64,000 nucleotides of DNA, taken from positions 1,956,001 to 2,020,000 of the forward strand of contig NZ_CP102268.1 in assembly GCF_025148285.1 (NCBI RefSeq). Reading direction: 5' to 3'. The notes under the pieces are model-generated. The model worked only from the letters and a program-made list of their open reading frames with translations, made no database searches and was not told the DNA's origin. The translations under genes were made by a program, and so were the position numbers. The DNA comes from Marvinbryantia formatexigens DSM 14469 (GTDB lineage Bacteria; Bacillota; Clostridia; Lachnospirales; Lachnospiraceae). This document shows positions 27,244 to 34,853 of this stretch, piece after piece. How positions within the stretch are numbered: the first letter of the stretch is position 1; each line of letters opens with the position of its first letter.

Positions 27244-27287
27244 AAATTCCGATTTTACGCTCTCTACAACTTCCCGACAAACGGGAA

Positions 27288-27383
27288 TTAACCTTTCTTT
27301 TTACCAAAATAGGCACAGGCAAATGCAACAAATAATCCCAGTAATATCCATGGAAATGCCGCACTAAAAAAATCAAAAAGCAT
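27288..27383 (-). CDS. 31-residue single-pass membrane protein
   Basis: An unannotated-size gene with an excellent AAAGGAGGAATTGAAA ribosome site. The protein starts MLFDFFSAAFPWILLG, continues as one hydrophobic helix to about residue 26 and ends in a basic tail (YFGKKKG), so it should sit in the membrane with a cytoplasmic C-terminus. A small inverted repeat (TTCCCG-TTTGT-CGGGAA, 27271-27287) follows the stop. The gene lies exactly between the two halves of the disrupted GH85 gene; the GH85 frame runs into its ribosome site and stops there. Function unknown. Confidence 0.72.
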   Translation of the reverse strand: MLFDFFSAAFPWILLGLFVAFACAYFGKKKG

Positions 27384-27385
27384 TT

Positions 27386-28834
27386 TCAATTCCTCCTTTC
27401 AAATCCCGATTTCTCTATTACATAGGCAGAAACGCCGTGCCACTGATCTGCAGAAGTATATTCCATCTCTGCAGACGGATCGCGCTTACTGTTTACCCAG
27501 AGGGTGTTTTCATTCTTGTGGAAACCATCCAGCGTGGAAGCGGAGAAATATGCCCAGCTCGGACAATAAATACCGAGGGAAGTATGGCTTGTTCCGTCCT
27601 CGTTTGCAAACAGATCCCAGCGGATCGGTGTGTTGTAGCCGTTTGCCTGCACGTCAATGCCCGCATAAAGATCATACGGATCGATAGCAAGCTCTGCTGC
27701 CTTTTCTGCAGATGCCTCCAGCAGCTTTTCATCCGCCAGTTCCTCATCTGTCCACCAGAAGTTTAAGAACATTTCATCTGCAACCGCGTTGCCTTCTTCG
27801 TCAACCAGATATGCCGCGTTTTTGTCTGTCAGCGCGTTCTGCCAGTCCATCTCGCCGTCCACCGTCATGGAATCATAGTAAACCAGACGCAGATCCGGCG
27901 CTTTTTCCTTAAAGTATTTGATGAAGAGCTGCATGGTATCCGCATATTCCTTCGTCAGCGGCTCCTCCTCTGTTCCTTCCGTCTCCTGGTTAATGAACCA
28001 GCCGTCAAAGCCATAGGTCTGCGCCGCCTCGATCAGCTTGTCCGCCACCGGGAAGTTTCCGTCCGCATCCTGCGAGAGGAAGGTATCCAGCCACTCCATC
28101 TTACCGCCGGCAACGCCCTGCGGGAAGAATACAGTACCAATTACCGGAACGCCGTTCTTGTGTCCTAAATCTGTCACATCCGGGCTTGGCGGAACGATCA
28201 GGCCTTCTCCCGAAGAGCCTCCCCAGTACACCAGCTCATCCACATACTGCCAATAGGTAAAAATGTTGCAATTTGCAGAATTAAGACCATGCGGCGCGTT
28301 TCCGCTTGTGCTGGAGTTCATGATGGAAATCGCCATCACCTTCGTGTCCGTGTTCTGCGTGCTGTTTACCGGAGTCAGATTTTCCTTATCCACACGCTTT
28401 GCCAACGGAACCGTGCTGACATTGTACTCCAGATCCTTATCCTCTTCTGCATTCCACTCAAGAAGCTGCTCCGGGAACCAGTAGGAGGATTCCGGCTGAT
28501 CGTTCATCACCAGCTCCCTGTTCTGGTTTTCTTCCGTTACCTGGTAGCGGCTCGCTGCGGCGCCGTCCGCGTCAGTTTTCGCTTCTTCTGCCGCTTCAGC
28601 TGCTGTCTCTTCCGCCGCTGCCACCGCTTCGGCTGCCGTCTCCGTTTCCGCCGCGGCTTCCGTTTCCCTGGCTTCGGTTTCCACCTGCGCTGCATCGGTT
28701 GCTGCCGCCTCCGTCACTGCTTCCGTCGGCGCCCCGGTTTCCTTCTTCGTCTGCTGGCACGCGCTTGTACCCACTGCCACGATCGCTGCCAGACCTGCTA
28801 CCGAAGCCCTTCTTAACAACTCTTTTCTCTTCAT
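27386..28834 (-). CDS. Endo-beta-N-acetylglucosaminidase GH85, lipoprotein, truncated after the catalytic domain
   Basis: 482 residues. A lipoprotein signal (LAAIVAVGTSACQQ, Cys near 26) is followed by a long Glu/Ala/Thr spacer (about 30-95) and the GH85 barrel: NIFTYWQYVDELVYWGGSSG, GVPVIGTVFFPQGVAGG, and the catalytic N-x-E in FDGWFINQETEG. It would cut the chitobiose core of N-glycans on the outer face. The frame ends YVIEKSGFERRN, where the last residues are encoded by the next small gene's ribosome site. GH85 enzymes normally continue with beta-sandwich domains, so I infer a deletion or insertion at about 27400. The catalytic domain looks near-complete but activity is uncertain. First gene of the N-glycan operon. 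Confidence 0.88.
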   Translation of the reverse strand: MKRKELLRRASVAGLAAIVAVGTSACQQTKKETGAPTEAVTEAAATDAAQVETEARETEAAAETETAAEAVAAAEETAAEAAEEAKTDADGAAASRYQVTEENQNRELVMNDQPESSYWFPEQLLEWNAEEDKDLEYNVSTVPLAKRVDKENLTPVNSTQNTDTKVMAISIMNSSTSGNAPHGLNSANCNIFTYWQYVDELVYWGGSSGEGLIVPPSPDVTDLGHKNGVPVIGTVFFPQGVAGGKMEWLDTFLSQDADGNFPVADKLIEAAQTYGFDGWFINQETEGTEEEPLTKEYADTMQLFIKYFKEKAPDLRLVYYDSMTVDGEMDWQNALTDKNAAYLVDEEGNAVADEMFLNFWWTDEELADEKLLEASAEKAAELAIDPYDLYAGIDVQANGYNTPIRWDLFANEDGTSHTSLGIYCPSWAYFSASTLDGFHKNENTLWVNSKRDPSAEMEYTSADQWHGVSAYVIEKSGFERRN

Positions 28835-28918
28835 CTCTTTTCCCTTTCTCTGGATTTTTATGTATTCTATGTACCTCTAGTATAAATAAAAATCGCCGGA
28901 GAAAAAAAGTGGAAAGGT

Positions 28919-28944
28919 ACTAGAATCGCTGTACAAATTCTAGT
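28919..28944. promoter_or_regulatory. Inverted repeat upstream of the GH85 gene, possible operator
   Basis: ACTAGAA (28919-28925), a 12-nt spacer, TTCTAGT (28938-28944). Further CTAG-containing motifs occur at 28877-28880. Located 85-110 bases before the GH85 start codon, near a TATACT-like -10 on the minus strand (28878-28883). The binding protein is unknown. Confidence 0.45.
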
Positions 28945-29011
28945 GCAACTGAGAATCATTACATTCCAGTTCCTTTTCACCATGTTAAAGTCTGACGAAG
29001 CCAGTGTATAT

Positions 29012-29599
29012 TTATCTTTTCCGCAGAATCACGTTCAGCCACCGCTCATTTTCCCGTCCGGCTCTGGCATCCCCGGAAATCCATGTTTTCTCGATTTCCA
29101 GCCCATGTACCTGTGCCAGAATTTCTTTAAAGCTCTCCTCTGTGAAATACGTGAAATATCTGCCGACGCGCTCTCCCTCAAAAAAACCATACTTAAACGA
29201 CGTGTAAATTACCCCGCGCATTTTCAGGGCATTGCACATTTTCTGCAGAACATCCGGCAGCTTCTTCTTTGGAAGATGAAGAATCGATGCGCACGCCCAG
29301 ATACCATCATATTTTTCTTTCTCATCCAGTTCTTCAAACAGCATCTGCCGCACCGGAATCCCAGTAAATTTTTCCGCAGTCCTGCAGATTTCCCGCGAGC
29401 CATCTGTCGCCTCCACGAAAAACCCCTGCTTCAGGAAATATTTCGTATCTCTGCCGGAGCCGCAGCCAAAATCCAGAAGAAACGCGCCCGGCGGCAAAAG
29501 CTGCCGGAACTGCTCCTGCGTTTCTGTAAAATCTACCGCGACAGTCCCCGCAATAAAATCGGCAGCATTCTGGTTATAATAATCTATTGTTTTGTTCAT
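29012..29599 (-). CDS. Class I SAM-dependent methyltransferase
   Basis: About 195 residues from ATG 29599 (MNKTIDYYNQNAADF); a GTG at 29617 is an alternative. Motif I is AFLLDFGCGSGRDTKYFLKQ, the acidic residue after motif II is in FVEATDGSREI, and YDGIWACASILHLPKKKLP is motif IV-like. It ends in a YFTYFTEESFKEILAQVHGL helix and an IEKTWISGDARAGRE strand typical of small-molecule or tellurite-resistance-like methyltransferases. The substrate is unknown. The small gene at 29628-29900 ends 28 bases upstream, so both probably share a transcript. Confidence 0.9.
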   Translation of the reverse strand: MNKTIDYYNQNAADFIAGTVAVDFTETQEQFRQLLPPGAFLLDFGCGSGRDTKYFLKQGFFVEATDGSREICRTAEKFTGIPVRQMLFEELDEKEKYDGIWACASILHLPKKKLPDVLQKMCNALKMRGVIYTSFKYGFFEGERVGRYFTYFTEESFKEILAQVHGLEIEKTWISGDARAGRENERWLNVILRKR

Positions 29600-29627
29600 A
29601 TTTTCTTTTTCACTCACAATTCAAAAA

Positions 29628-29900
29628 TCACAATCCATTCCTGTATATTTCACTAATCGCCGCCTGCGCGTGCTCCGATTCTTTTTTCTGAATAATCTGG
29701 TTTCTGTCACTTAAAATTGCCAGCATTTCATCTACCAGATCCTCCAGCTTCGGGTCGGTCATCCGATACAGATAACCCAGCATTCTGGTAGCGGTATAAT
29801 CCGTATTCAAATGTTTGTATGCTATCTCCGCGCAAAATTCTTTCGGATACCCCCTGTCCAGTAAAACATTGTATAATTCCTTCGTTCTATCTGATGCCAT
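29628..29900 (-). CDS. Conserved-looking 90-residue hypothetical protein
   Basis: I recognise no named family. The protein is predicted helical and soluble (KELYNVLLDRGYPKEFCAEI, LEDLVDEMLAILSDRNQIIQ), with a Tyr/Arg-rich middle (ATRMLGYLYRMTDPK). CAGGAA before the ATG is a modest ribosome site. It lies between the WYL regulator and the methyltransferase on the same strand, with short gaps, suggesting a three-gene unit. Confidence 0.7.
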   Translation of the reverse strand: MASDRTKELYNVLLDRGYPKEFCAEIAYKHLNTDYTATRMLGYLYRMTDPKLEDLVDEMLAILSDRNQIIQKKESEHAQAAISEIYRNGL

Positions 29901-29952
29901 TTCCTGTCACACCTATACTTTCTGAAATCAAAGACTCCGCTTCCCCATCTGT

Positions 29953-30942
29953 TTACTCATACTGACCCAGCAGCCGCGCGAGCGTCTCTTTCATCTGCGC
30001 CGCCACGTCAGCCGGAGCCAGAATCTTTACACCTTCGCCCAGTGAAAAAATCCATCCAAAAAACTGGCTGCTGACACGCACCGTCACATTTACCGTGAAA
30101 TGATTTTCATCCGCCGGAATCATCATAACATCTTTTCCGAACCGGTCTATGATAACTCCGGCAAGATTATTTTCCACCAGCAGCTTTACTTCCCGTTCTC
30201 TGCCGCCGAACATTCCGAAGCTTTTCCTGGTATAATCCGCCATGTTCAGCCTGCTTAAATACTCTTTTCCCTCCCGGTCCTCCTCAGACATCTGGATATG
30301 AAGCATTTTGTCAACCCGGTAATGCCTGATTTGCTGTACGCCGGCGTCGTATCCCACCAGATAATAGTTTTCATTATCCCAGGAAAGTCCCCAAGGGCTG
30401 ACATGATACCAGGCGCCGTTATGGCGCAGCTCCATTTCCTTTTTCACGTTCCATTGAAAATACTGGAAACGGATTTTCTTATTTTCCGAAATCGCATTGT
30501 GAATCGCGTCCACGGTATAATAAATGCTTTCGTTCATGGTCTTAATCCGCCCGGACACATAGACCTGCCGCTGCAGCTTTCCCGCCTCATACATGCTGAC
30601 CATCTTTTCCAGCTTCTTAATCAGGGCGTTCGTTTTCCGCTCGGTAATAAACTTTGAGGACTGGATTGCATCGACCAGCAATTTCAGCTCCGGCAGCTCA
30701 AATGGACGGCTCACCACATGATAATGATACCGGTTCCCGGACGGCTCGCCCTCCACTTCTATTCCAAGCACTTCCAAATCCCGCAAATCGTTATAGATAC
30801 TTTTGCGGTCCGCCGTGATTTCATATTCTTCAAGCGCAGCTATGATTTCCGGCATGGTAATATAATGCTCCTCATCCGTCCTCTCCAGCATAATCTGCGC
30901 CAGACGGTATAGTTTAAATTTCTGATTGGTTCCCCGCGGCAT
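29953..30942 (-). CDS. WYL-domain transcriptional regulator
   Basis: The start at 30942 (MPRGTNQKFKLYRL) is preferred because GGGGAGGAAAAGTATC precedes it; an in-frame start at 31002 lacks a site. About 329 residues. An N-terminal winged helix (YITMPEIIAALEEYEITADRKSIYNDLRDL) is followed by the WYL domain (about 140-225: NKKIRFQYFQWN, YHVSPWGLSWDNENYYLVGY) and a C-terminal WCX-like domain (FGMFGGREREVKLLVEN, FGWIFSLGEGVKIL). WYL domains bind nucleic acid or nucleotide ligands. Regulated genes are probably its neighbours, but no operator is evident. Confidence 0.92.
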   Translation of the reverse strand: MPRGTNQKFKLYRLAQIMLERTDEEHYITMPEIIAALEEYEITADRKSIYNDLRDLEVLGIEVEGEPSGNRYHYHVVSRPFELPELKLLVDAIQSSKFITERKTNALIKKLEKMVSMYEAGKLQRQVYVSGRIKTMNESIYYTVDAIHNAISENKKIRFQYFQWNVKKEMELRHNGAWYHVSPWGLSWDNENYYLVGYDAGVQQIRHYRVDKMLHIQMSEEDREGKEYLSRLNMADYTRKSFGMFGGREREVKLLVENNLAGVIIDRFGKDVMMIPADENHFTVNVTVRVSSQFFGWIFSLGEGVKILAPADVAAQMKETLARLLGQYE

Positions 30943-31054
30943 GATACTTTTCCTCCCCACTGTTAGATAGCGCGGCATGAAACCAGGAAGCATCAGGCAC
31001 ATTTTTCTGCAATCCCGTCAGCATAAAAATACGGCGCATACCGCATCATTTTTG

Positions 31055-31156
31055 CTAATCCTCCAGCCATTCCATATAATCCGCTTCGCTGGCGAACAGC
31101 CGGTATCCTCCGTCCACATATCCCATATAACCGTTTTCCGTATTGTATCCTTTCAT
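31055..31156 (-). CDS. 33-residue small protein
   Basis: Starts with ATG 31156 after AAAGGAGCGGTGAATC, a strong ribosome site. The product begins MKGYNTENGYMGYVDGGYRL and ends FASEADYMEWLED: aromatic and Gly-rich first half, acidic second half. I believe very similar short proteins occur widely in Lachnospiraceae, but cannot check. Function unknown. It stands alone between the WYL gene and the YunG-like gene. Confidence 0.72.
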   Translation of the reverse strand: MKGYNTENGYMGYVDGGYRLFASEADYMEWLED

Positions 31157-31305
31157 GATTCACCGCTCCTTTACTATCTTTTTCTGTTATAGACAGTTTA
31201 AAGGATCAGGTGTCCCATAAAAACACCACCTGTGGTCTGAATATAATTTTATTGATGCGTCGGCCGCTCCGACGCCTAACGGGATGTCAACGCCGCTGTT
31301 GTTCC

Positions 31306-31364
31306 CTCCGTTCACAGCCTCTCAGCGCCGCTGCCGTTTTCTCCGTTCACAGCCTCTCAGCGCC
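31306..31364. repeat. 24-bp direct repeat at the 3' end of the YunG-like gene
   Basis: CTCCGTTCACAGCCTCTCAG plus CGCC occurs at 31306-31329 and 31341-31364, 35 bases apart; the second copy covers the stop codon at 31357. Confidence 0.7.
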
Positions 31365-31794
31365 CGCTGCACAATTTCTCCAGCTCTCTTTTCAGATATT
31401 CGTACCTCAGCCGCTTTTCTTCTTTTGCAAAATGTACCTCCCGGAACTGCTCCGGATTATTTTCGTACACCAGAGCTTCATCGCCAAACTGCTCGCTCGT
31501 CAAATCAAACCGGCAGTCTCCCACCACATTATAGCAGTGAAAATTGCCGCCCGGACGCGGCACGCCGTACACCTTTCCGCCGAAAATATCCTGCGCCAGA
31601 AATGCCGTAATGGAGCATTGCCCCAGCGTCCTGTTCCCCGGCGTCCAGCTCTGCCGCATTCTTGGCGCGCAGGTATCCGCACACCAGATTTCAGAAAGCG
31701 CATCATACAAATCCAGAGGCGTATGTATCCCTCTGTACTGCTCTGTTATCGCTTGAACATCCGCCTGCTCCCAGCCCCAGAATTTATACTTCAT
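31357..31794 (-). CDS. YunG-like protein of unknown function
   Basis: 145 residues from ATG 31794 (GGAGGGTGTAAG site, which is the end of the crcB gene). The middle block SWTPGNRTLGQCSITAFLAQ, then GGNFHCYNVVGDCRFDLTSE, resembles Bacillus YunG and similar proteins with a Cys/His/Asp arrangement reminiscent of papain-like or transglutaminase-type folds. Catalysis is not established. No signal peptide. The stop of crcB and this start are separated by one base, so the two are co-translated. Confidence 0.7.
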   Translation of the reverse strand: MKYKFWGWEQADVQAITEQYRGIHTPLDLYDALSEIWCADTCAPRMRQSWTPGNRTLGQCSITAFLAQDIFGGKVYGVPRPGGNFHCYNVVGDCRFDLTSEQFGDEALVYENNPEQFREVHFAKEEKRLRYEYLKRELEKLCSGR

Positions 31795-31795
31795 C

Positions 31796-32164
31796 TTACA
31801 CCCTCCCAAATATATTCTGTGCGGCAGACACCGCCAGCATCCCTGCGCACAGACTTAAAATAACGTATAGAGCCGCTGTCACGGTCTGACCCTTCGCTAT
31901 CATCTGGTCTGTCTCCAGTGCAAAAGAGGAAAACGTCGTAAAACCTCCGCACAAACCAACTTTCAAAAACAAAATCAGCCTTGGATTCCATGAATTTCTG
32001 GTTCCCAGAGCAGCAACCAGACCGATAACAAAGGCTCCCGCCACATTAATGCAGAATGTCTTGACCGGAAATCCATTTTCCGGATTAATCGGAATAAGAC
32101 CAATCAGATACCTCATTACAGCACCGGCAAAGCCGCCAATTCCCACCACTATGCAATTTATCAT
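31796..32164 (-). CDS. crcB: Fluoride channel CrcB/Fluc
   Basis: 122 residues from ATG 32164 (MINCIVVGIGGFAGAVMRYL), the normal size. An in-frame upstream ATG at 32263 would add an atypical basic extension. Four membrane segments are seen; family signatures are GGFAGAVMRYL, FCINVAGAFVIG and the pore segment KVGLCGGFTTFSSFALE with its Phe box and Thr/Ser track. It exports fluoride as a dual-topology dimer. No second crcB paralogue adjoins it and I could not identify a fluoride riboswitch in the 200 bases upstream. Confidence 0.93.
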   Translation of the reverse strand: MINCIVVGIGGFAGAVMRYLIGLIPINPENGFPVKTFCINVAGAFVIGLVAALGTRNSWNPRLILFLKVGLCGGFTTFSSFALETDQMIAKGQTVTAALYVILSLCAGMLAVSAAQNIFGRV

Positions 32165-32263
32165 CTGTACTCTCTCCCTGTCATATACAATTCTGTCCCC
32201 GGATTTGCGTTTTTTATTTACATTATAACCTTTCACCTGTTTTTTCACAACCGGATTTTTCAT

Positions 32264-32637
32264 CCCGCCCCTTCTGTGGCTGCCTCCTGATTACTGTCCA
32301 CTTCGTCCACAGCAACCTCCGCAAATCCATTTAACATTCGCTTCGCGGATGGAAACTGCTCACACCTGAATCACGTTCTTAAATCTCCTCTATTTTCTTT
32401 TTCGCTTCCTCAGAATTTTTACATTTTCCAGCTCAAACTTTCCCGCAAAATCATATGTCGTCGTCAAAATCAAAACGTGCTTTTCCGCCAAAATATCACT
32501 CCTGCCAACCATGCAGACAGGAACTCTTATGTGACAAATTGTCGCCAGAAAAGAAATGACTTGTCTGCACTTTCATGCTATAATTGAAACAGCTGGTAAT
32601 CGTTTAATAGTTGTGATTTCTGAAAGGAATATTTATT
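32264..32637. pseudogene. Decayed coding remnants between crcB and the AAA ATPase gene
   Basis: On the minus strand, 32390-32512 reads as a 40-residue frame (MVGRSDILAEKHVLILTTTY then DFAGKFE...) ending in a basic tail. 32254-32364 reads as an open tail (RCEQFPSAKRMLNGFAEVAV then DEVDSNQ...) preceded by a stop. Composition looks coding, but neither has a full gene structure and I cannot name the parent family. The rest (about 32515-32637) is the AT-rich upstream region of the plus-strand ATPase. Confidence 0.4.
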
Positions 32638-34209
32638 ATGGGAATGTATCTGAATATTGGAAACGCAGGTTTCCAGTCTGTGCGAAAGGGACTTTATGTT
32701 GATAAATCCGGTCTGATTTCGTTTATTAACAATACTCTTGGAACAAAGGATAAATTAACGTGCGTCAGTCGTCCGAGACGGTTTGGAAAATCATTTGCGA
32801 CACAAATGCTCTGCGCGTACTATGATAAAAGCTGCGATTCAAAAAGCTTATTTTCTGACTTAAAAATTGCAGCAGACCCTATGTTTGGACATTACCTCAA
32901 TAAATATGATGTAATCTACCTGGATATCACATGGTTTATTTCCACGGAACGGGATATAAACAATACTGTCTCCTATCTTCAAGAACAGGTAACAGAAGAA
33001 TTATGCAGCGTTTATACTTCTGTCGAAAAAGATTCCTCTCTTCCGCTTGTACTCGCCAGGATTGCAGAAATGACGGGACATCGATTTATTATCATTATCG
33101 ACGAATGGGACGCATTATTCCGGGAAGCAAAGGATAATACAAATTTGCAGATGGAATATCTTCAGCTTCTCCGCGGATTATTTAAAAGCAGCCTTACGGA
33201 TAAAATGATAGAAGCCGCCTATATGACAGGCATTCTTCCAATAAAAAAATATGGAACACAATCGGCGCTGACGGATTTCCGGGAATATACCATGCTCCAG
33301 CCAAAAAAACTTGCCGAGTACGTGGGATTTACGGAAAACGAGGTAATGCAACTCTGTCAGAAATATGGAATGGATTTTGCAGAAGCAAAGAAATGGTATG
33401 ACGGTTATTCCTTTAGCCGGCAAAAGTCTGTGTATAGCCCAAACTCCATCGTGCAGGCGATTAATAGCGAAGAATTCAGCGATTACTGGACAGAAACAGA
33501 AACGTACGAATCTCTGAAATATTATATTTGTCTGAATCTGGACGGACTCCGGGATGCCATTATCTCTATGTTAGGCGGAGAACGCTGTAAAATCAATACG
33601 AGAACATTCCAGAATGATATTTTAAGCATCAACAGTAGAGATGACGTGCTTACCTTACTTGTACATCTTGGATACCTTGCCTATGATTCAGAGAAAAAAG
33701 AGGTGTATATTCCAAACCAGGAAGTAGCGGACGAATTTAAAAATGCTGTAGAATACAGCGGATGGGACGGTATTTCTGCTGCTCTCCGTACCTCAGACGA
33801 GCTGCTGGAAGCCACACTCCGACAGGATGCAGCGGCAGTTGCAGAAGGAATTGATAAGATTCATTCTGCAAATACCTCTATACTCTCTTACAATAATGAA
33901 AATTCTCTTAGCTGCGTAATTACCATTGCTTATTATGCAGCGCAGAAAGATTATACTCTGATTAGAGAACTTCCTTCTGGAAAAGGATTTGCGGACATTG
34001 TTTTTCTCCCACAAAAACATACCGATAAGCCCGCCCTTATCATAGAGTTAAAATGGAATCAATCCTGCAAAGGAGCAATTCAACAGATTAAAGAACGAAA
34101 TTACGCAGGCGCTCTAAGTGAATACACCGGAAATATTCTGTTGGTTGGCATCAGCTACGATAAAAAAATAAAAAAGCATCAATGTATCATAGAACAATTT
34201 AAAAAATAA
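32638..34209 (+). CDS. AAA-ATPase-like protein with PD-(D/E)XK nuclease domain (AAA-ATPase_like/DUF1703)
   Basis: 523 residues. The N-terminal region (VRKGLYVDKSGLISFIN) and P-loop CVSRPRRFGKSFATQMLCAY (near 45) belong to the AAA-ATPase_like family; the Walker B strand is RFIIIIDEWDALFREAK (near 148). The C-terminal PD-(D/E)XK nuclease domain is intact: Asp in KGFADIVFLPQK and E-x-K in ALIIELKWNQSCKGAIQQI. Codon use is more AT-rich than in neighbours, suggesting acquisition by transfer. Related genes are often multicopy in gut Clostridia and of unproven role, perhaps defence or selfish elements. GAAAGGAATATTTATT precedes the ATG. Confidence 0.9.
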   Translation: MGMYLNIGNAGFQSVRKGLYVDKSGLISFINNTLGTKDKLTCVSRPRRFGKSFATQMLCAYYDKSCDSKSLFSDLKIAADPMFGHYLNKYDVIYLDITWFISTERDINNTVSYLQEQVTEELCSVYTSVEKDSSLPLVLARIAEMTGHRFIIIIDEWDALFREAKDNTNLQMEYLQLLRGLFKSSLTDKMIEAAYMTGILPIKKYGTQSALTDFREYTMLQPKKLAEYVGFTENEVMQLCQKYGMDFAEAKKWYDGYSFSRQKSVYSPNSIVQAINSEEFSDYWTETETYESLKYYICLNLDGLRDAIISMLGGERCKINTRTFQNDILSINSRDDVLTLLVHLGYLAYDSEKKEVYIPNQEVADEFKNAVEYSGWDGISAALRTSDELLEATLRQDAAAVAEGIDKIHSANTSILSYNNENSLSCVITIAYYAAQKDYTLIRELPSGKGFADIVFLPQKHTDKPALIIELKWNQSCKGAIQQIKERNYAGALSEYTGNILLVGISYDKKIKKHQCIIEQFKK

Positions 34210-34243
34210 TAGTTTCGGACCTTTAAAGGGATATTGCATAAAA

Positions 34244-34280
34244 AGGACTTCCCGATGCTCTGCCGGAAAGTCCTCTTTTT
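34244..34280. terminator. Bidirectional terminator between the ATPase gene and the surface-protein operon
   Basis: AGGACTT..CCG (34244-34254) pairs with CGG..AAGTCCT (34264-34274), followed by CTTTTTC on the plus strand and CTTTTTATGC on the minus strand. It ends both the ATPase gene (+) and the six-gene operon (-). Confidence 0.85.
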
Positions 34281-34292
34281 CAATTATTATTT

Positions 34293-34835
34293 TTACTGAG
34301 CATACTTACTGGAATTTTCCGATAATTTTACCATAAATGTGAGCGTATCCGTATAATCTCCGGAAGTCGTCGGCTTTTCTTCCAGCGCAAAGGTAAGTGT
34401 AGTAGAAGCGCCCACTGCCGACCCCTTCTTGAGCTCCAGCAGCGGCGTATTTTCATATACGGTTTTCCACGTTCCCGTCTTGGTAATCCAATACCGTAAT
34501 TCCTTTCCTAGTGCTTTTCCATTTTCATCCAGTATCATCATAGACCATGTCGAATTCGTCCAGTGTTTTCCCTTGTCTATCTGCACCTGTACATATTCCT
34601 GTCCTGCCGGTAATATCGGATTTGCTGCAATGCTCACTTCTCCGGTTCCGGTGCCATCCTCCCCGATTTTTACCGCTTCCGGTATTGTCACTGTATAGCT
34701 GCTCGGCATGGAGTACGTCACTGTTGTGCTGCTGGTCTGGTTGTCCTGGTCCACCGTTGCAGCCGACGCCATCATAGAAATACTTCCTGCAGCCACCAAT
34801 GCCAGTGATAAGGTTTTTAATACATTTTTCTTCAT
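34293..34835 (-). CDS. Exported beta-rich protein with Y-x-V-x-IP / YTDTLTF module (surface operon gene 6)
   Basis: 180 residues. Signal peptide MKKNVLKTLSLALVAAGSIS with AxA cleavage (MMASAA). The mature N-terminus has SSYTVTIPEAVKIG and the C-terminus SGDYTDTLTFMVKL, ends of a ~140-residue module shared with the proteins at 38053, 38585 and the C-terminus of the 35382 protein. The C-terminal pattern resembles the last strand of Csu-type/SCPU pilus subunits. No anchor or sorting signal. It starts 18 bases after the preceding gene of the same operon and ends before the shared terminator. Confidence 0.82.
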   Translation of the reverse strand: MKKNVLKTLSLALVAAGSISMMASAATVDQDNQTSSTTVTYSMPSSYTVTIPEAVKIGEDGTGTGEVSIAANPILPAGQEYVQVQIDKGKHWTNSTWSMMILDENGKALGKELRYWITKTGTWKTVYENTPLLELKKGSAVGASTTLTFALEEKPTTSGDYTDTLTFMVKLSENSSKYAQ

Positions 34836-34853
34836 AAAGAACGTCCTCCCTTT

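Noticed and set aside
28289..28816. 175-residue plus-strand frame rich in Arg/Phe/Cys
   Set aside because: Antisense to the Ala/Glu/Thr spacer of the GH85 lipoprotein.
32165..32400. Fluoride riboswitch upstream of crcB
   Set aside because: I looked for the conserved pseudoknot pattern and could not find it.
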